Below are positions 42,702 through 53,016 of a DNA stretch of 64,000 nt, one piece after another. Location: positions 4,107,001 to 4,171,000 of the forward strand of contig JBAGRR010000001.1 in assembly GCA_036924835.1 (NCBI GenBank), given 5' to 3'. The notes below the pieces were generated by a model that was not told the DNA's origin, did not search any database, and saw only the letters and a list, made by a program, of their open reading frames with translations. A program made the position numbers and the translations under genes. This DNA is from Nitrobacteraceae bacterium AZCC 1564. Its GTDB lineage: Bacteria; Pseudomonadota; Alphaproteobacteria; Rhizobiales; Xanthobacteraceae. Positions within the stretch are counted from its first letter, which is position 1. Each line of letters begins with the position of its first letter.

Positions 42702-45700
42702 TCACTCCGCTGCGGCCGCCGTCATGTGGGGTGGCTTGCCCTCGTTCTTGCCTTCCGCGAGGTTGCGCACCACCATGTAGAAGATCGGCGTGAAGATCAG
42801 CCCGAACAGCGTGACGCCGAGCATGCCGAAGAACACGGCGACGCCGATTGCCTGGCGCATCTCCGAGCCGGAACCGGTGGACACCACCAGCGGCACCACG
42901 CCTAAGATAAAGGCGAACGACGTCATCAGGATCGGCCGCAGGCGGAGCCGGCAGGCCTCGATGACAGCTTCCAGCCGCGGCCTGCCTTCGAGCTCGATGT
43001 CACGCGCGAACTCGACGATCAGGATCGCGTTCTTGGCCGCGAGTCCCACCAGCACCAGGAAGCCGATCTGGGTCAGAATATTGACGTCCTGGCCCATGAT
43101 GCGCACGCCGAGGGTGGCCGCAAACAGGCACATCGGCACGATCAGGATCACCGCGAAAGGCAGTGTCCAGCTCCCATATTGCGCCGCCAGCACGAGATAG
43201 ACGAACAGCACGCAGATCGGGAAGACATAGAGGCCGGCATTGCCACCTGTGACCTGTTGATAGGACAGATCTGTCCATTCGAAGGAAAAGCCGGTTGGCA
43301 ATGTTTCGTCGGCCAGTTGCTTGATGGTGTTAAGCGCGGTCCCCGAGCTCACTCCCGGCGCCGGCTCACCCTGCAGTTCGGACGCCGAGTAAAGATTGTA
43401 GCGCGCGACACGATCGGGTCCCGAGATGTCCTTGAAGTCCACGACGCTTCCGAGCATTACCATGTCGCCCGCGGCGTTACGGGTACGCAGCCGCGCGAGA
43501 TCCGCAGCCTCCTTGCGGAACGGGAGATCGGCCTGTGCGGTGACGTGATAGGTGCGCCCGAACAGGTTGAAGTCGTTGACATAGGTCGAGCCGAAGTAAG
43601 TCTCGATGGTGTCGGTGACATTGGCGATCGGCACCCCGAGCTTCTGCGCCTTGACGCGATCGATGTCGACGAACAACTGCGGCGTGTTGGCCGTGAACGG
43701 AGAGAAGACCGAAGTCAGGTTTGGCGACTTGCGCGCGGCCGCGACGAGCTCGTCGGTCGCGGCTGCGAGCTGCTCCGGACCGCGCCCTTGTCGATCCTGG
43801 ATGCGGATCGCGAAGCCGCCGCCGGTGCCGATGCCCGGGACTGCGGGCGGTGGAATGACGATGATGAAAGCGCCCTGGATCACCGACAGCCGCTTGCGCA
43901 GGTCAGCCGTGATGGCTTTGGCCGACAACCCCTTCTTCTGTCGTGTTTCCTGATCATCGAACACCGGGAACAACGCCGCGGCGTTGCCGACCTGTGTCCG
44001 CGTCGCGCCGGAGAAGCCGGTGAAGGCCCCGACACGGACGACACCTGGTGTATCCAGCGCAATCCGCTCGATTTCGCGCACCACCGCCGTTGTCCGCGCC
44101 AGTGACGCGGCGCCTGGCAATTGCGCCGAGATGATGACGTAACCGCGATCCTGGTCCGGAATGAAGCCCTGCGACGTGGTGACCAGCAACCAGCCGGCGC
44201 TTCCAATCAGCACGAGATAGATCGGGAGCATCACCACCGTGTGCCGGATCACGAAGTTGGCAGCGGCCGCATAGCCGTTTGCCAGGCGATCGAAGATGCG
44301 GTTGAAGAGCGCAGTGAAGCTGTCCCATCCGCGCGCGATGATGTTCCAGCGTGCCGGCGGACGTTTCTTTTCATGCGGAGTAAGTATCTGCGAGGCCAAT
44401 GCCGGCGACAGCGTCAGAGAGCAAAAGCAGGATAGCGCGGTCGCGACGGCAATTGTGACGGCGAATTGCTGGAAGAACTGTCCGGAAATGCCGCCCAGGA
44501 AGGCTGTCGGCACGAACACCGCGCAGAGCACCAGCGCGATAGAGATCAGTGCACCGCCGACCTCCTCCATAGTCTTGAGCGCCGCGTCGCGGCGACTCAT
44601 ACCACGCTGGAGATGTCGCTCGACATTCTCGACGACCACGATAGCGTCGTCGACCACGATGCCGACCGCCAGGACCAGACCGAAGAGCGTCAAATTATTG
44701 ATCGAGAATCCGAGAGCCGCCATCACCGCGAAGGTGCCGACAAGCGACACCGGGATCGCGATGATCGGGATGATCGCAGGCCGCCACCCCTGCAAGAACA
44801 CCAACACCACAATGACGACGAGCGCCATCGCCTCGTAGATCGTCTTGATCAGTTCATGGACTGATTGGGCGATGAATTCGGTGGGGTTGTAGCCGATATT
44901 ATAGTCGAGCCCCTTCGGGAAGTTCGTCTTGAGCTTCGCCATCGTGTCGGAGATCTGCTTCGCGGTGGCGAGCGCGTTCGATCCGGGCCGTTGTGTCACC
45001 ACCATTGCGACAGCCGACTTGCGCAGGATGAAGCTGCTGGTGGCGTAGGACAGCGCACCGAGCTCGACGCGAGCGACGTCGCGAAGTTGCACAGTACGGC
45101 CATCGGAACCGGCCTTTACCACGATGTTCTCGAATTGACTGATATCTTTGAGGCGGCCAGTGAAGACGAGGTTCGGCTGGAATGCGCGATCGCCGATCGG
45201 CGGCTCAGCGATCTGCCCGCCCGTGATCTGCAGGTTCTGCGCCCGGATCGCTGCCAGCACCTCGCTCGATGTTAAACCGAGATTGGCGATCCGGTCGGGA
45301 TCGAGCCACAACCGCATCGAGTAGTCGCGTGCGCCGAACATCTGGATGTCGCCGACGCCGTCGAGCCGTAAAAGCTGATCGCGGACCTGCAGCAGCGTGT
45401 AGTTGGAGATATAGAGCTGATCAAACGTGTCGTCCGGCGACAGCACGAACACAGCCATCAGGATGTCAGGCGAGTTCTTACGCGTAACGACACCGTTGCG
45501 CTGCACTTCCTCGGGCAGCCGCGGCTGCGCAATCGCGACGCGGTTCTGCACCAGCACCTGCGCCTTATCGAGGTCGGTGCGTGCCGAGCTTGAAGGTGAC
45601 GGTAATGGTGAGCTGGCCGTTCGAGGTCGCCTGGCTGTAGAGATACAGCATGTCTTCGACGCCGTTGATCTCCTGCTCGATCGGGGCGGCGACGGTGTCG

Positions 45701-45879
45701 GATACGGTCTGCGCCGAGGCGCCGGGATATTGCGTGGTGACCGTAACGGTGGGTGGTGCCACCTGCGGATATTCTGAGACCGGCAGCGTCTGGTAGGCGA
45801 TCGCGCCGACGATCAAAAGCACGATCGACAGCACCATCGCCAGGATGGGCTGGTTGATGGAAAGCCTTCCAAGATTCAT
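42702..45879 (-). pseudogene. RND multidrug efflux pump (AcrB/MexF type), frameshifted near the N-terminus
   Basis: The start (45879) encodes MNLGRLSINQPILAMVLSIV and runs to TFKLGTHRPR plus stop at 45565. The remaining ~950 residues continue in another frame (AQVLVQNRVAIAQPRLPEEV to the end). The cause is a tandem duplication GTGCGTGC at 45577-45584: removing one GTGC restores KLGTDLDKAQVLVQ and a 1057-residue protein of normal length. The rest looks intact, including the proton-relay Asp pair in VGIVVDDAIVVVENVER. The start overlaps the adaptor gene stop by four bases. It may be a recent inactivation or a sequencing error. Confidence 0.9.
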
Positions 45880-47111
45880 GGCTTGGCACCTGCGGGCTTA
45901 TCGCTTGCCGGCGCCTGCGCCATTTTCGGTGTCACCTTGGCGCCGACGCGCGCACGCTGCAGCCCGTCGACGATAACGTGATCGTCTGCCTTCAGGCCCT
46001 CGCGAATCACGCGCAGCCCTTCATCGAGCGGCCCGAGCACGACCGGCCTTGCCTCCACCGTGTTGTCTTCCTTGACCACGAATACGATCTTGCGCGACTG
46101 GTCGGTGGCGACAGCTGTGTCCGGGATCAGCAGCGCCTCGTAAGGCGAGGAGCCGATGATCCGGACCCGGCCGAACTGGCCGGGCAGGATCGAGAGATCC
46201 TTGTTCGGAATGACCCCACGGCTCCGCAGCGTCGCGGTCGAGACATCCAGTCGATTGTCGAGGAAGTCCATCTTCCCTTCATGTGAGGGTTTTATCTCGC
46301 CCGTCAGCGTCACCTGCACCGGGTTCGGCGTGTCGCGCGAGCTCGGTCGCTTGCCTTCGAACCACAGTCGGCTGTTGCGCTGATAGGTCGCCTCGTCGAC
46401 GTCGAAATAGATGTAGATCGGATCGAGGGATACAATCGAGGTCAGTAGCGTCGCGCCGCCCTCGCTGCCTTGCACGAGATTACCCGGAGTCACTAGATGG
46501 CGGCCGACGCGGCCGGTGATCGGCGCCACCACGCGGGTGAATTCGACGTTCAGCTGTGCCGCCTTCAGCGCGCCTTCGGCCTGCGTCTCGGCGGCACGAG
46601 CAGCCTGCAGTGCCTGACGGCGCTGATCCACGACTTGTTCGGAGACCGCGCTGGTCTGCACGAGGCTCAAGCCGCGCTCGAGCTCGCGCTTGGCAAGCTC
46701 CCCTTTGGCGCGTGCGTCGGCGAGCTGCCCTTCGGCTTGTTGCACGACCGCTTCGAAGGGGCGCGGATCAATGATGTAAAGCAGATCGCCAGCGCGGACG
46801 ATCGCACCATCCTTGAACTCTACACTGTTGATGAAGCCGCCGACGCGGGCACGGACCTGAACCTCCTCGATCGCCTCGAAGCGACCGGTGAATTCGTCCC
46901 AGTCGGTGACGGTCCGTTTAACCGGTTGCGCCACCGTTACCGGCGGCGGAGGCGGCGCCGCCTGCGATTGCGCCTTCTCGTTGCAGCCAGCGAGCGCGAG
47001 CGCGAACAGCATACCGATCGATGCGCCGCCGCATCGTGCAAGGCGGTGAAGCGAACCGCGATCAAGCGGGGTCGCCGGAGCCGGATACTCCGTTCTGTCA
47101 GTCGCACTCAC
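45876..47111 (-). CDS. RND efflux periplasmic adaptor (membrane fusion) lipoprotein
   Basis: This is a 411-residue AcrA/MexE-type adaptor. The N-terminus has a lipobox (LALAGC), then a Pro-rich linker, the lipoyl/hairpin domain (VRARVGGFINSVEFKDGAIV; a long coiled coil near 120-195) and the beta-barrel domain (VVAPITGRVGRHLVTPGNLV). It links the inner-membrane pump to an outer-membrane channel; no channel gene is present in this operon. The start is GTG 47111. It is first in the operon and translationally coupled to the pump gene. Confidence 0.92.
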   Translation of the reverse strand: MSATDRTEYPAPATPLDRGSLHRLARCGGASIGMLFALALAGCNEKAQSQAAPPPPPVTVAQPVKRTVTDWDEFTGRFEAIEEVQVRARVGGFINSVEFKDGAIVRAGDLLYIIDPRPFEAVVQQAEGQLADARAKGELAKRELERGLSLVQTSAVSEQVVDQRRQALQAARAAETQAEGALKAAQLNVEFTRVVAPITGRVGRHLVTPGNLVQGSEGGATLLTSIVSLDPIYIYFDVDEATYQRNSRLWFEGKRPSSRDTPNPVQVTLTGEIKPSHEGKMDFLDNRLDVSTATLRSRGVIPNKDLSILPGQFGRVRIIGSSPYEALLIPDTAVATDQSRKIVFVVKEDNTVEARPVVLGPLDEGLRVIREGLKADDHVIVDGLQRARVGAKVTPKMAQAPASDKPAGAKP

Positions 47112-47139
47112 TTTCGTCTCCCCAAAGGCTTAGAATGTT

Positions 47140-47396
47140 GCAATTAGATTGGACAGGTCGGCCATTACCGTCAGCCGGTCTTGATACACGCGGCGGCATT
47201 CGCGCCGCTGTTCCGATGCCGATCTCGGACTTGATTTCAATGCGCCGCCGCTCTCTTGGACAAACCGCTGGACCTGGCCGAAACCGAGGCCCGAACCTTG
47301 CCCAACTGGCTTCGTCGTGAAATTGGAGTCGAACGCTTGCTGAAGCACTTCGCCCGCCATGCCGCTTCCGCTATCCGCGACGATGCTTCGGAGAAT
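47140..47396 (-). pseudogene. Histidine-kinase C-terminal remnant
   Basis: The minus strand reads VADSGSGMAGEVLQQAFDSN, then FTTKPVGQGSGLGFGQVQRF and VQESGG. These are the N, F and G2 boxes of a histidine-kinase ATPase domain. After VQESGG the frame changes and continues IEIKSEIGIGTAARMPPRV, the usual last strand. The kinase body is missing, and the frame has no start. It abuts the repeat at 47386-47520 and lies just upstream of the RND operon. Confidence 0.75.
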
Positions 47397-47520
47397 GACC
47401 TTGCGGCGCCGGCGAGGGAAATCACCTCTCGCCATGGAGTCGATAAACGACTGTTATTGTCGCTCGGCGGGCGGCGTTAGCGAGAAATGCCACGAGCAGC
47501 ATGGTGCTCGAAGCCGACGT
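47386..47520 (+). repeat. Right copy of a diverged direct repeat flanking the RND operon
   Basis: This is the partner of 42136-42262 in the same orientation, with the shared core CGAGGGAAATCACCTCTCGCCATGGAGTCGATA-like sequence and later GAAATGCCACGAGCAGCAT. It overlaps the broken end of the histidine-kinase remnant. Confidence 0.65.
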
Positions 47521-48091
47521 TTTATTTTGCAGAGGCCTCTAATCCACGTTCACGCCGAATTAGTAATCAACGCCGTCGCGGCTTACACTCCGCGGACGTT
47601 CTCCTTCCGCGAGGACGGGCGTGTTGCGTCCGTCTGTGTGGAAAGTCAATCGGCAAAGACAATCGCTGAAGGAGCGATCGTCGGTCCGAAGGCCGGGTAG
47701 GGTACCGTCTCCTCGAGCCTCAATAGTGTGAGGCTGAGTTGGAAAGCAGTGCGCTAGTTCGCATTTTGTCCGAAGGGGATTTCAGCACACCGGAAGCAGT
47801 GCATTGTTCTCGAGTAGAAGCACCGTTGAGCCCGTTGCGGGCATTCACGGATTTACTTATCGGGTAGGGTCGACGCGAGTCCACGGAGCATTCCTACCGG
47901 TTATGGATATGATTGCTTTACCTGCATGGTCACCGAATTTAAACGCGCCGACTGGGGCGAATGCGGCGCTGAGATTTAGCACGAATCCCAATATCGCTGC
48001 GGATGGCGGGCCCCCTCGATCAAGACAAACGGTATAGCAGTTAGCAACGCCGCTTCGCTTGACGCGCTTAAATACAATGAAGGGACGCTCT
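47521..48091. other. Intergenic region without a recognised gene
   Basis: The open frames have no motifs and no ribosome site. A minus-strand frame reading into 47857-48153 is antisense to the OsmC start and was rejected. Confidence 0.4.
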
Positions 48092-48601
48092 ATGACACCA
48101 CAGGACAAAGCATCCAAACTCAGAGAAGTTTTCGTCGCGAGCGATCCCACCAATCATGGTGCGCTGGTTGGTCGTGTCGGTGCATCTCAGTTTCCTATCG
48201 GCGGTCCAGATGCTGTCGGCCACGTATCTCCCGGTCCAAATCCTTACGATCTTCTTAGTGCATCTCTCGCTGCATGCACCGCTATGACCGTTCGTTTTCA
48301 GGCGCGGCGCCAAAAAATTCCGCTGGAGCGGGTGGAAGTGGCCGTCAGCTTCAGTCACGGCCCCCAGGGTGAAAGAGATTCGTTCGAGCGCACTCTCGTG
48401 ATGGAGGGAGAACTCGACGCACAACAGCGCGCATTCTTGCTGGAGGCCGCCAACCTCTGCCCTGTTGGCCAAATTCTTGGCATTAGTGCGGATATTCACA
48501 CACGCTCGGACGCCACGACTTCCAGCCATAACGCAGGCACTCAGGCCATCTATGAGGATGATCTGGCTGAACTCCGGATCCCGTATATCGATCCGGATTG
48601 A
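48092..48601 (+). CDS. OsmC-family protein
   Basis: This 169-residue protein is of the OsmC/Ohr superfamily. The first reactive-Cys region is visible in NPYDLLSASLAACTAMTVRF and the second in EAANLCPVGQIL. The two cysteines are the usual peroxidatic/resolving pair that reduces organic hydroperoxides. ATG 48092 has AAGGGAC upstream; ATG 48077 in the same frame would add five residues. It stands alone between two gene-poor stretches. Confidence 0.88.
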   Translation: MTPQDKASKLREVFVASDPTNHGALVGRVGASQFPIGGPDAVGHVSPGPNPYDLLSASLAACTAMTVRFQARRQKIPLERVEVAVSFSHGPQGERDSFERTLVMEGELDAQQRAFLLEAANLCPVGQILGISADIHTRSDATTSSHNAGTQAIYEDDLAELRIPYIDPD

Positions 48602-49285
48602 GCTTCTCTCGTGCCGTCGTCACCACGGGCACCGCAGTCGATCATGCCCGCGGCGTCTTGAGTTCCGTAAACCCGTGACTGTGGATGCCTCCCCTGACCC
48701 GGCGATCGTGGTGTGATGCCTCTCCGCGCTGGAGGGCGGAGCTTCCTGGTCATTGGAGGCTTGCGGCACAAGAATGCTCAGCAGTCTGCGCACGAGAGCC
48801 GCTCCACTGAGCGAATGAATGGCTTATCGTTCCTCAAGCCTCGTCGACTGTGGCGGGAAGGCCGCTCGTGCGTTCGACCTGCATTGGAAGCTATCCCGGG
48901 AGTGCGCGCCACTGAAATAGCATGTGGCCTCGACGTCGCCACTGTGAACGGCGAGTCGAGCTAGAAGCTGACGATGCCACCTCGGTATAAGCCCAGAAGG
49001 GATCGTCGAGTACGCCGATATGAGCGACGACTACACCCGACGTTGCAACCCAACCGAGCTCTTTCCCGTCCTCTGGTAGGTTCGCGCGCGCGGCGCACTG
49101 CTGCTCGGCGCTGGAGTGCTCTGGAGTCCAGAAAACGTGTCCATCCGTCCAGGGGCGGCTCACGCGGGTTTCATCGCGCCGTCGCCAGTGGCAACGTGGC
49201 TTTGGAGATAACGCCTCCGCGTGTTGCGTGATGTCGCATGGCCATCGCGCGTGCTCAGTCAGGATTAGTTGACGGTGAACATTCA
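48602..49285. other. Gene-poor stretch
   Basis: No convincing gene is found. A plus-strand fragment near 48990-49078 reads PEGIVEYADMSDDYTRRCNP then TELFPVLW and stop, which has protein-like composition but no start or known family. Confidence 0.35.
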
Positions 49286-50224
49286 ATGGAGCTCCACCAG
49301 GTTCGATACTTTCTAGCCCTTGCAAATACGCTGAATTTCACGCGCGCGGCGGAGATGTGTAACGTCACGCAACCGGCTCTGACCAAGGGCGTGCAAAAGC
49401 TGGAACAGGAACTTGGGGGCCAGCTCATCTACCGAGAGCGCCAACTCACCCACCTCACTGACTTGGGGAAGGCGGTGCTGCCCATGCTTAAGCGCACGCT
49501 TGCATCGGCGGAGGCTGTTCGACGTCGCGCGCGCGAGTTTCAGCAAAAGGAGGTGGCGCCACTAGCTATCGGTCTCGCCCCCTCCATTTCCGCTTCGCTC
49601 GTTCTTGAGCCTATCGCTGAAATTCGCAAATTCGTACCTGCCCTCCATGTCGAACTTCGAGAAGAGTCGCCAAGCCGCCTTGTTGAGCTTCTGTTAGAGG
49701 GCGACATAAATGTCGCCTTGGTTGGTGACCTTGACGATAAACCAGAACGTATCGACGATTGGGCGTTGTTTGCAGAGCGATATGTCGCTGTTCTCGCCCC
49801 ATCGCATCAGCTTGCAGATCTTCCAGTTGTCGGAATGAAAGCGCTTCGCGAAGCCACTATCCTGGATCGCTCCAACTGCGACGTGGCTCCGAAATTTCAA
49901 CATCTCTTGTTTCCAGATGCGCCGCCGCATCACAATCATCGCAGCAGCCGGGACCTGCACCTGCAGCATTTGGCAGCCGCGGGTCTCGGAATAGTTCTTG
50001 CTCCTGAGCATATGCCCCGGCTCCCGTCCCTAAAGGCGCTTCCGATCGAGGGGGATCCAATATGGCGAGAGGTCCGGCTTCTCGCTGTGCAGGGGCGTCG
50101 ATACTCACCGGCGCTTGACGCCTTCGTAAAGGTTGCGCGGCTACGCGACTGGTCTCATCACACGGGATCGCCTCTCCGAACCGAGTATCAAAGCCACTTC
50201 GAAGCGACCGGTGTGTCTGCGTGA
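49286..50224 (+). CDS. LysR-family transcriptional regulator
   Basis: This is a 312-residue LysR regulator. The winged helix is at residues 1-65 (MELHQVRYFLALANTLNFTR, AAEMCNVTQPALTKGVQKLE), and the rest is an effector-binding domain of periplasmic-binding-protein fold (GLAPSISASLVLEPIAEIRK). ATG 49286 gives the canonical MELHQVRYF start; upstream in-frame codons were dropped. It may control the peroxiredoxin-like gene that follows in the same direction, similar to OxyR-type arrangements. Confidence 0.92.
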   Translation: MELHQVRYFLALANTLNFTRAAEMCNVTQPALTKGVQKLEQELGGQLIYRERQLTHLTDLGKAVLPMLKRTLASAEAVRRRAREFQQKEVAPLAIGLAPSISASLVLEPIAEIRKFVPALHVELREESPSRLVELLLEGDINVALVGDLDDKPERIDDWALFAERYVAVLAPSHQLADLPVVGMKALREATILDRSNCDVAPKFQHLLFPDAPPHHNHRSSRDLHLQHLAAAGLGIVLAPEHMPRLPSLKALPIEGDPIWREVRLLAVQGRRYSPALDAFVKVARLRDWSHHTGSPLRTEYQSHFEATGVSA

Positions 50225-50249
50225 CCCCGCATATCGCCTGTTCCTTGAG

Positions 50250-50963
50250 ATGCCCGGTGTGAGCGCCGAATTGATGTCCGACCATTTAACCAAGACCCTC
50301 AGTCAGGTGCGTAATGAGCTTTTGGCCGGGCTCAGTGACATCGACCGGGACGCGTACATCCATCTCGTCGATTGGCTTCGCACGACTGATATCGCGTCTC
50401 GCGCATTGCGGGTTGGCGATAGGGCGCCAGATTTTCTTCTGCCCGATGCACATGGACGGCTTCATTCGTCCGAACACCTTCGCGGTGAAGGGCCGCTTGT
50501 TGTGAGCTTCTACCGGGGTGGGTGGTGCCCATTCTGCAACGCAGAGCTTCGCGCTCTTCAGGCGGTCAAGACCGAATTTGATAGTTTAAAGGCGAAGCTC
50601 GTTGTGCTGTCTCCCGAGACCCGTGATTTGCCGAGGCAGCTGAAACGGCAATTGAACCTCGACCTGACGATGCTCGCGGACGTCGACCATGGCGTGGCGA
50701 TATCTTACGGCGTCCTATTTCGCGTCCCAGAGGAAACCAAGGCGCACTATGCGGCGCTCGGTTACGATTTCGGGAACCGCCATGGATTGACCGAGTGGAT
50801 GCTGCCAATCCCGGCGACTTTCGTGATCGGTCAAGACGGCGTCGTTAGAAGCGCTTTCGTCGAGCCTGATTTTACGATCCGCCAAGAACCATCCGACGTC
50901 CTTAACAATGTTCGCCAACTTGCTGGATCCCGGGCCGAAGATGCTTCGGCATCCGACGAATGA
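50250..50963 (+). CDS. Peroxiredoxin-like AhpC/TSA-family protein
   Basis: This 237-residue thioredoxin-fold protein has the thiol active site YRGGWCPFCNAEL (CxxC) about 95 residues in. It is preceded by VGDRAPDFLLPDAHG and followed by LVVLSPETRDLPRQLKR. The family reduces peroxides or acts as a thiol oxidoreductase. The start is uncertain: ATG 50250 (MPGVSAEL) or ATG 50274 (MSDHLTKTL) both fit, and the frame is open further up inside the LysR gene. It is 25 bases after the LysR stop. Confidence 0.85.
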   Translation: MPGVSAELMSDHLTKTLSQVRNELLAGLSDIDRDAYIHLVDWLRTTDIASRALRVGDRAPDFLLPDAHGRLHSSEHLRGEGPLVVSFYRGGWCPFCNAELRALQAVKTEFDSLKAKLVVLSPETRDLPRQLKRQLNLDLTMLADVDHGVAISYGVLFRVPEETKAHYAALGYDFGNRHGLTEWMLPIPATFVIGQDGVVRSAFVEPDFTIRQEPSDVLNNVRQLAGSRAEDASASDE

Positions 50964-51082
50964 TGTCGTCCAAAGGACATCTCCGCCGACGGAGCGCCGG
51001 CTGCTGGATCGCCAACGAGTTTGCGCCAATATGCGGCGCTGTGGCTCAGGCAAAAAATACACGTAGCGACGGAGCGTGAGTA

Positions 51083-51688
51083 GTGACCGATATCGGATTT
51101 GACGATCTCAAAACCATCTACCCCCCGCCCACAGAACGCGTGATTGCGAAAGCATTGTCGCGGATCGATCGCCACGCGACCAACTTCATCAACCTTTCTC
51201 CATTCTGTGTGCTCGCCACAGCCGGTCCGGATGGCACCGTCGATGCCTCGCCTCGCGGCGGCAACCCTGGTTTTGTCTCGGTTAAAGATGGCAATCGGTT
51301 GCTGATGCCCGATCGCCCAGGCAACAATCGCATTGACAGTTTTCGCAACCTGCTCAGTGGTTCGGGTTACGTGCAATTGATCTTCTTTGTACCGGGCCTT
51401 GATGAGACGTTGCGCGTTGGCGGCGACGCAAAGCTATCCGCAGATCCGGAATTGCTGCAGGCCATGATCGAATTCGGCAAACCGCCGCGCGCGGTGCTGG
51501 ATATCTCCGTACGCGAAGCCTACTTTCACTGCGGCAAGGCGCTGATGCGCGCAAAGCTTTGGTCGCCCGACGCACGCGTGGCACGATCGGCGCAACCCAG
51601 CATCAGCGAAGTGATCCACGAGCAAACAGGAATGGGCACGCCTGAATCTCATGAACAGGTCGAAGCTCGGTTCATGACACTTCTCTGA
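51083..51688 (+). CDS. PPOX-class FMN-dependent flavoprotein (MSMEG_1061-like)
   Basis: This 201-residue split-barrel flavoprotein is of the pyridoxamine 5'-phosphate oxidase class (LSPFCVLATAGPDGTVDASP, then PGFVSVKDGNRLLMPDRPGN, and NPG-FRNLL). The family contains F420 or FMN-dependent reductases of unknown substrate. The GTG at 51083 is in the ORF start position (GTGACCGATATC); a GGAGCGTGAG ribosome-like site precedes it. It lies in the stress-related region. Confidence 0.8.
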   Translation: MTDIGFDDLKTIYPPPTERVIAKALSRIDRHATNFINLSPFCVLATAGPDGTVDASPRGGNPGFVSVKDGNRLLMPDRPGNNRIDSFRNLLSGSGYVQLIFFVPGLDETLRVGGDAKLSADPELLQAMIEFGKPPRAVLDISVREAYFHCGKALMRAKLWSPDARVARSAQPSISEVIHEQTGMGTPESHEQVEARFMTLL

Positions 51689-51918
51689 CCATGAATAACC
51701 GCGACGCATTCCCGAAGGACAACACGGTTCGACCATCCAGGATCCACTACCGGCAACGGATCGCTCTCGTCGGCGTTTTTTGAACGGGAACATGGCGGCC
51801 CATGTCCATGGCATCGATTTCATAGCCACAGGTCATTGGACCGTCGAGTTTCGCGGTCGCATTTTCTCGTCCGCAAAGGAACTCGGAAGATGACGACATA
51901 CCACACACGAGGAGGTGG

Positions 51919-52839
51919 ATGATGAAGGCAATCGTGGTAACGGACCAGGCTGCGGGAACGGCCGGGATGAAGCTGGTGGAGCGGCCTGAGCCGCAGGCAG
52001 CAATCAACGACGTCCTCGTTCAGGTTCATGCGTCGGGCTTCGTCGGGACCGAGTTGGCGTGGCCCTCAACCTGGACCGATCGCCTCAACCGTGACCGAAC
52101 ACCGTCGATCCCCGGACACGAACTCGCTGGAGTGGTGACCGCGCTCGGCTATGGCACGACGGGGCTATCGGTGGGACAGCGCGTGTTTGGCCTCGCTGAC
52201 TGGCATCGGGACGGCACATTGGCGGAGTATATAGCGATCGAGGCGCGTAACCTTGCGCCGCTCCCGGGCGACGTCGACTTCACCGTGGGCGCGAGCCTGC
52301 CAATCTCTGGCCTCACCGCGTGGCAGGGATTGTTCCAGCACGGCCGCCTTCAGGCGGGGCAAAGCGTCATCGCGCACGGCGCGGCCGGTGCAGTCGGGTC
52401 AATGGTGACGCAACTCGCGCGATTGGCGGGCGCTTACGTCATCGGCACCGGACGCGCCGCCGACCGTCAGAAGGCGCTCGACTTCGGCGCGCAGGAGTTC
52501 GTCGACCTCGACAACGATACGCTGGAAGACGTCGGCGGAGTCGATCTGGTGTTCGATCTTATCGGGGGCGACATCGGAAAGCGGTCCGCGCGCTTGGTTC
52601 GAGCCGGAGGAACGCTGGTGTCCATCGTTGGACCGTCCGAGGCGCGGCCCGCCGATGGCTTAGCGATCGACTTCGTTGTCGAGTCCGATCGTGCTCAATT
52701 GAGCGAGATCGTCCAGCGGGTGCGCGACGGACGATTGCGGACGAACATCGGCAACGTCTCGACCCTCGATGACGCCGTCGCCGCCTTCAATCCGAGGGAG
52801 CGACGCCCGGGGAAGACGATCATCCGCATTCGTCCGTAA
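51919..52839 (+). CDS. MDR-family NAD(P)H-dependent oxidoreductase (quinone reductase-like), copy 2
   Basis: This is a 306-residue paralogue of the protein at 33301-34218, with most residues identical (start MKAIVVTDQAAGTAGMKLVE in both). The motif HGAAGAVGSMVTQLAR is conserved. ATG 51919 and 51922 are tandem, with a strong GAGGAGGTGG ribosome site. Context with nitroreductases and azoreductase suggests quinone or enone reduction. Confidence 0.87.
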   Translation: MMKAIVVTDQAAGTAGMKLVERPEPQAAINDVLVQVHASGFVGTELAWPSTWTDRLNRDRTPSIPGHELAGVVTALGYGTTGLSVGQRVFGLADWHRDGTLAEYIAIEARNLAPLPGDVDFTVGASLPISGLTAWQGLFQHGRLQAGQSVIAHGAAGAVGSMVTQLARLAGAYVIGTGRAADRQKALDFGAQEFVDLDNDTLEDVGGVDLVFDLIGGDIGKRSARLVRAGGTLVSIVGPSEARPADGLAIDFVVESDRAQLSEIVQRVRDGRLRTNIGNVSTLDDAVAAFNPRERRPGKTIIRIRP

Positions 52840-53016
52840 TCGACACGCCTTCGATGCACGCGGCGGCTGCGTCCTAACGGACGCGCCGGGGCAATCTGCG
52901 AAACAGTCCATGGCCCGTTGCATGAGATGTCGAACGGGCTCCATCCCTCAGCATTTCCAGCAAAGAGCGAAAACGCTCGCGTACCTCGACCTATTCTCTC
53001 ATCTATAAGACTAACC

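Noticed and set aside
43179-44105. 308-codon plus-strand frame
   Set aside because: It is antisense to the conserved RND pump coding sequence and has no protein motifs.
47857-48153. 98-codon minus-strand frame
   Set aside because: It is partly antisense to the OsmC gene, with no ribosome site or motif.
48713-48964. 83-codon plus-strand frame
   Set aside because: The composition looks random, there is no domain, and no ribosome site is found.
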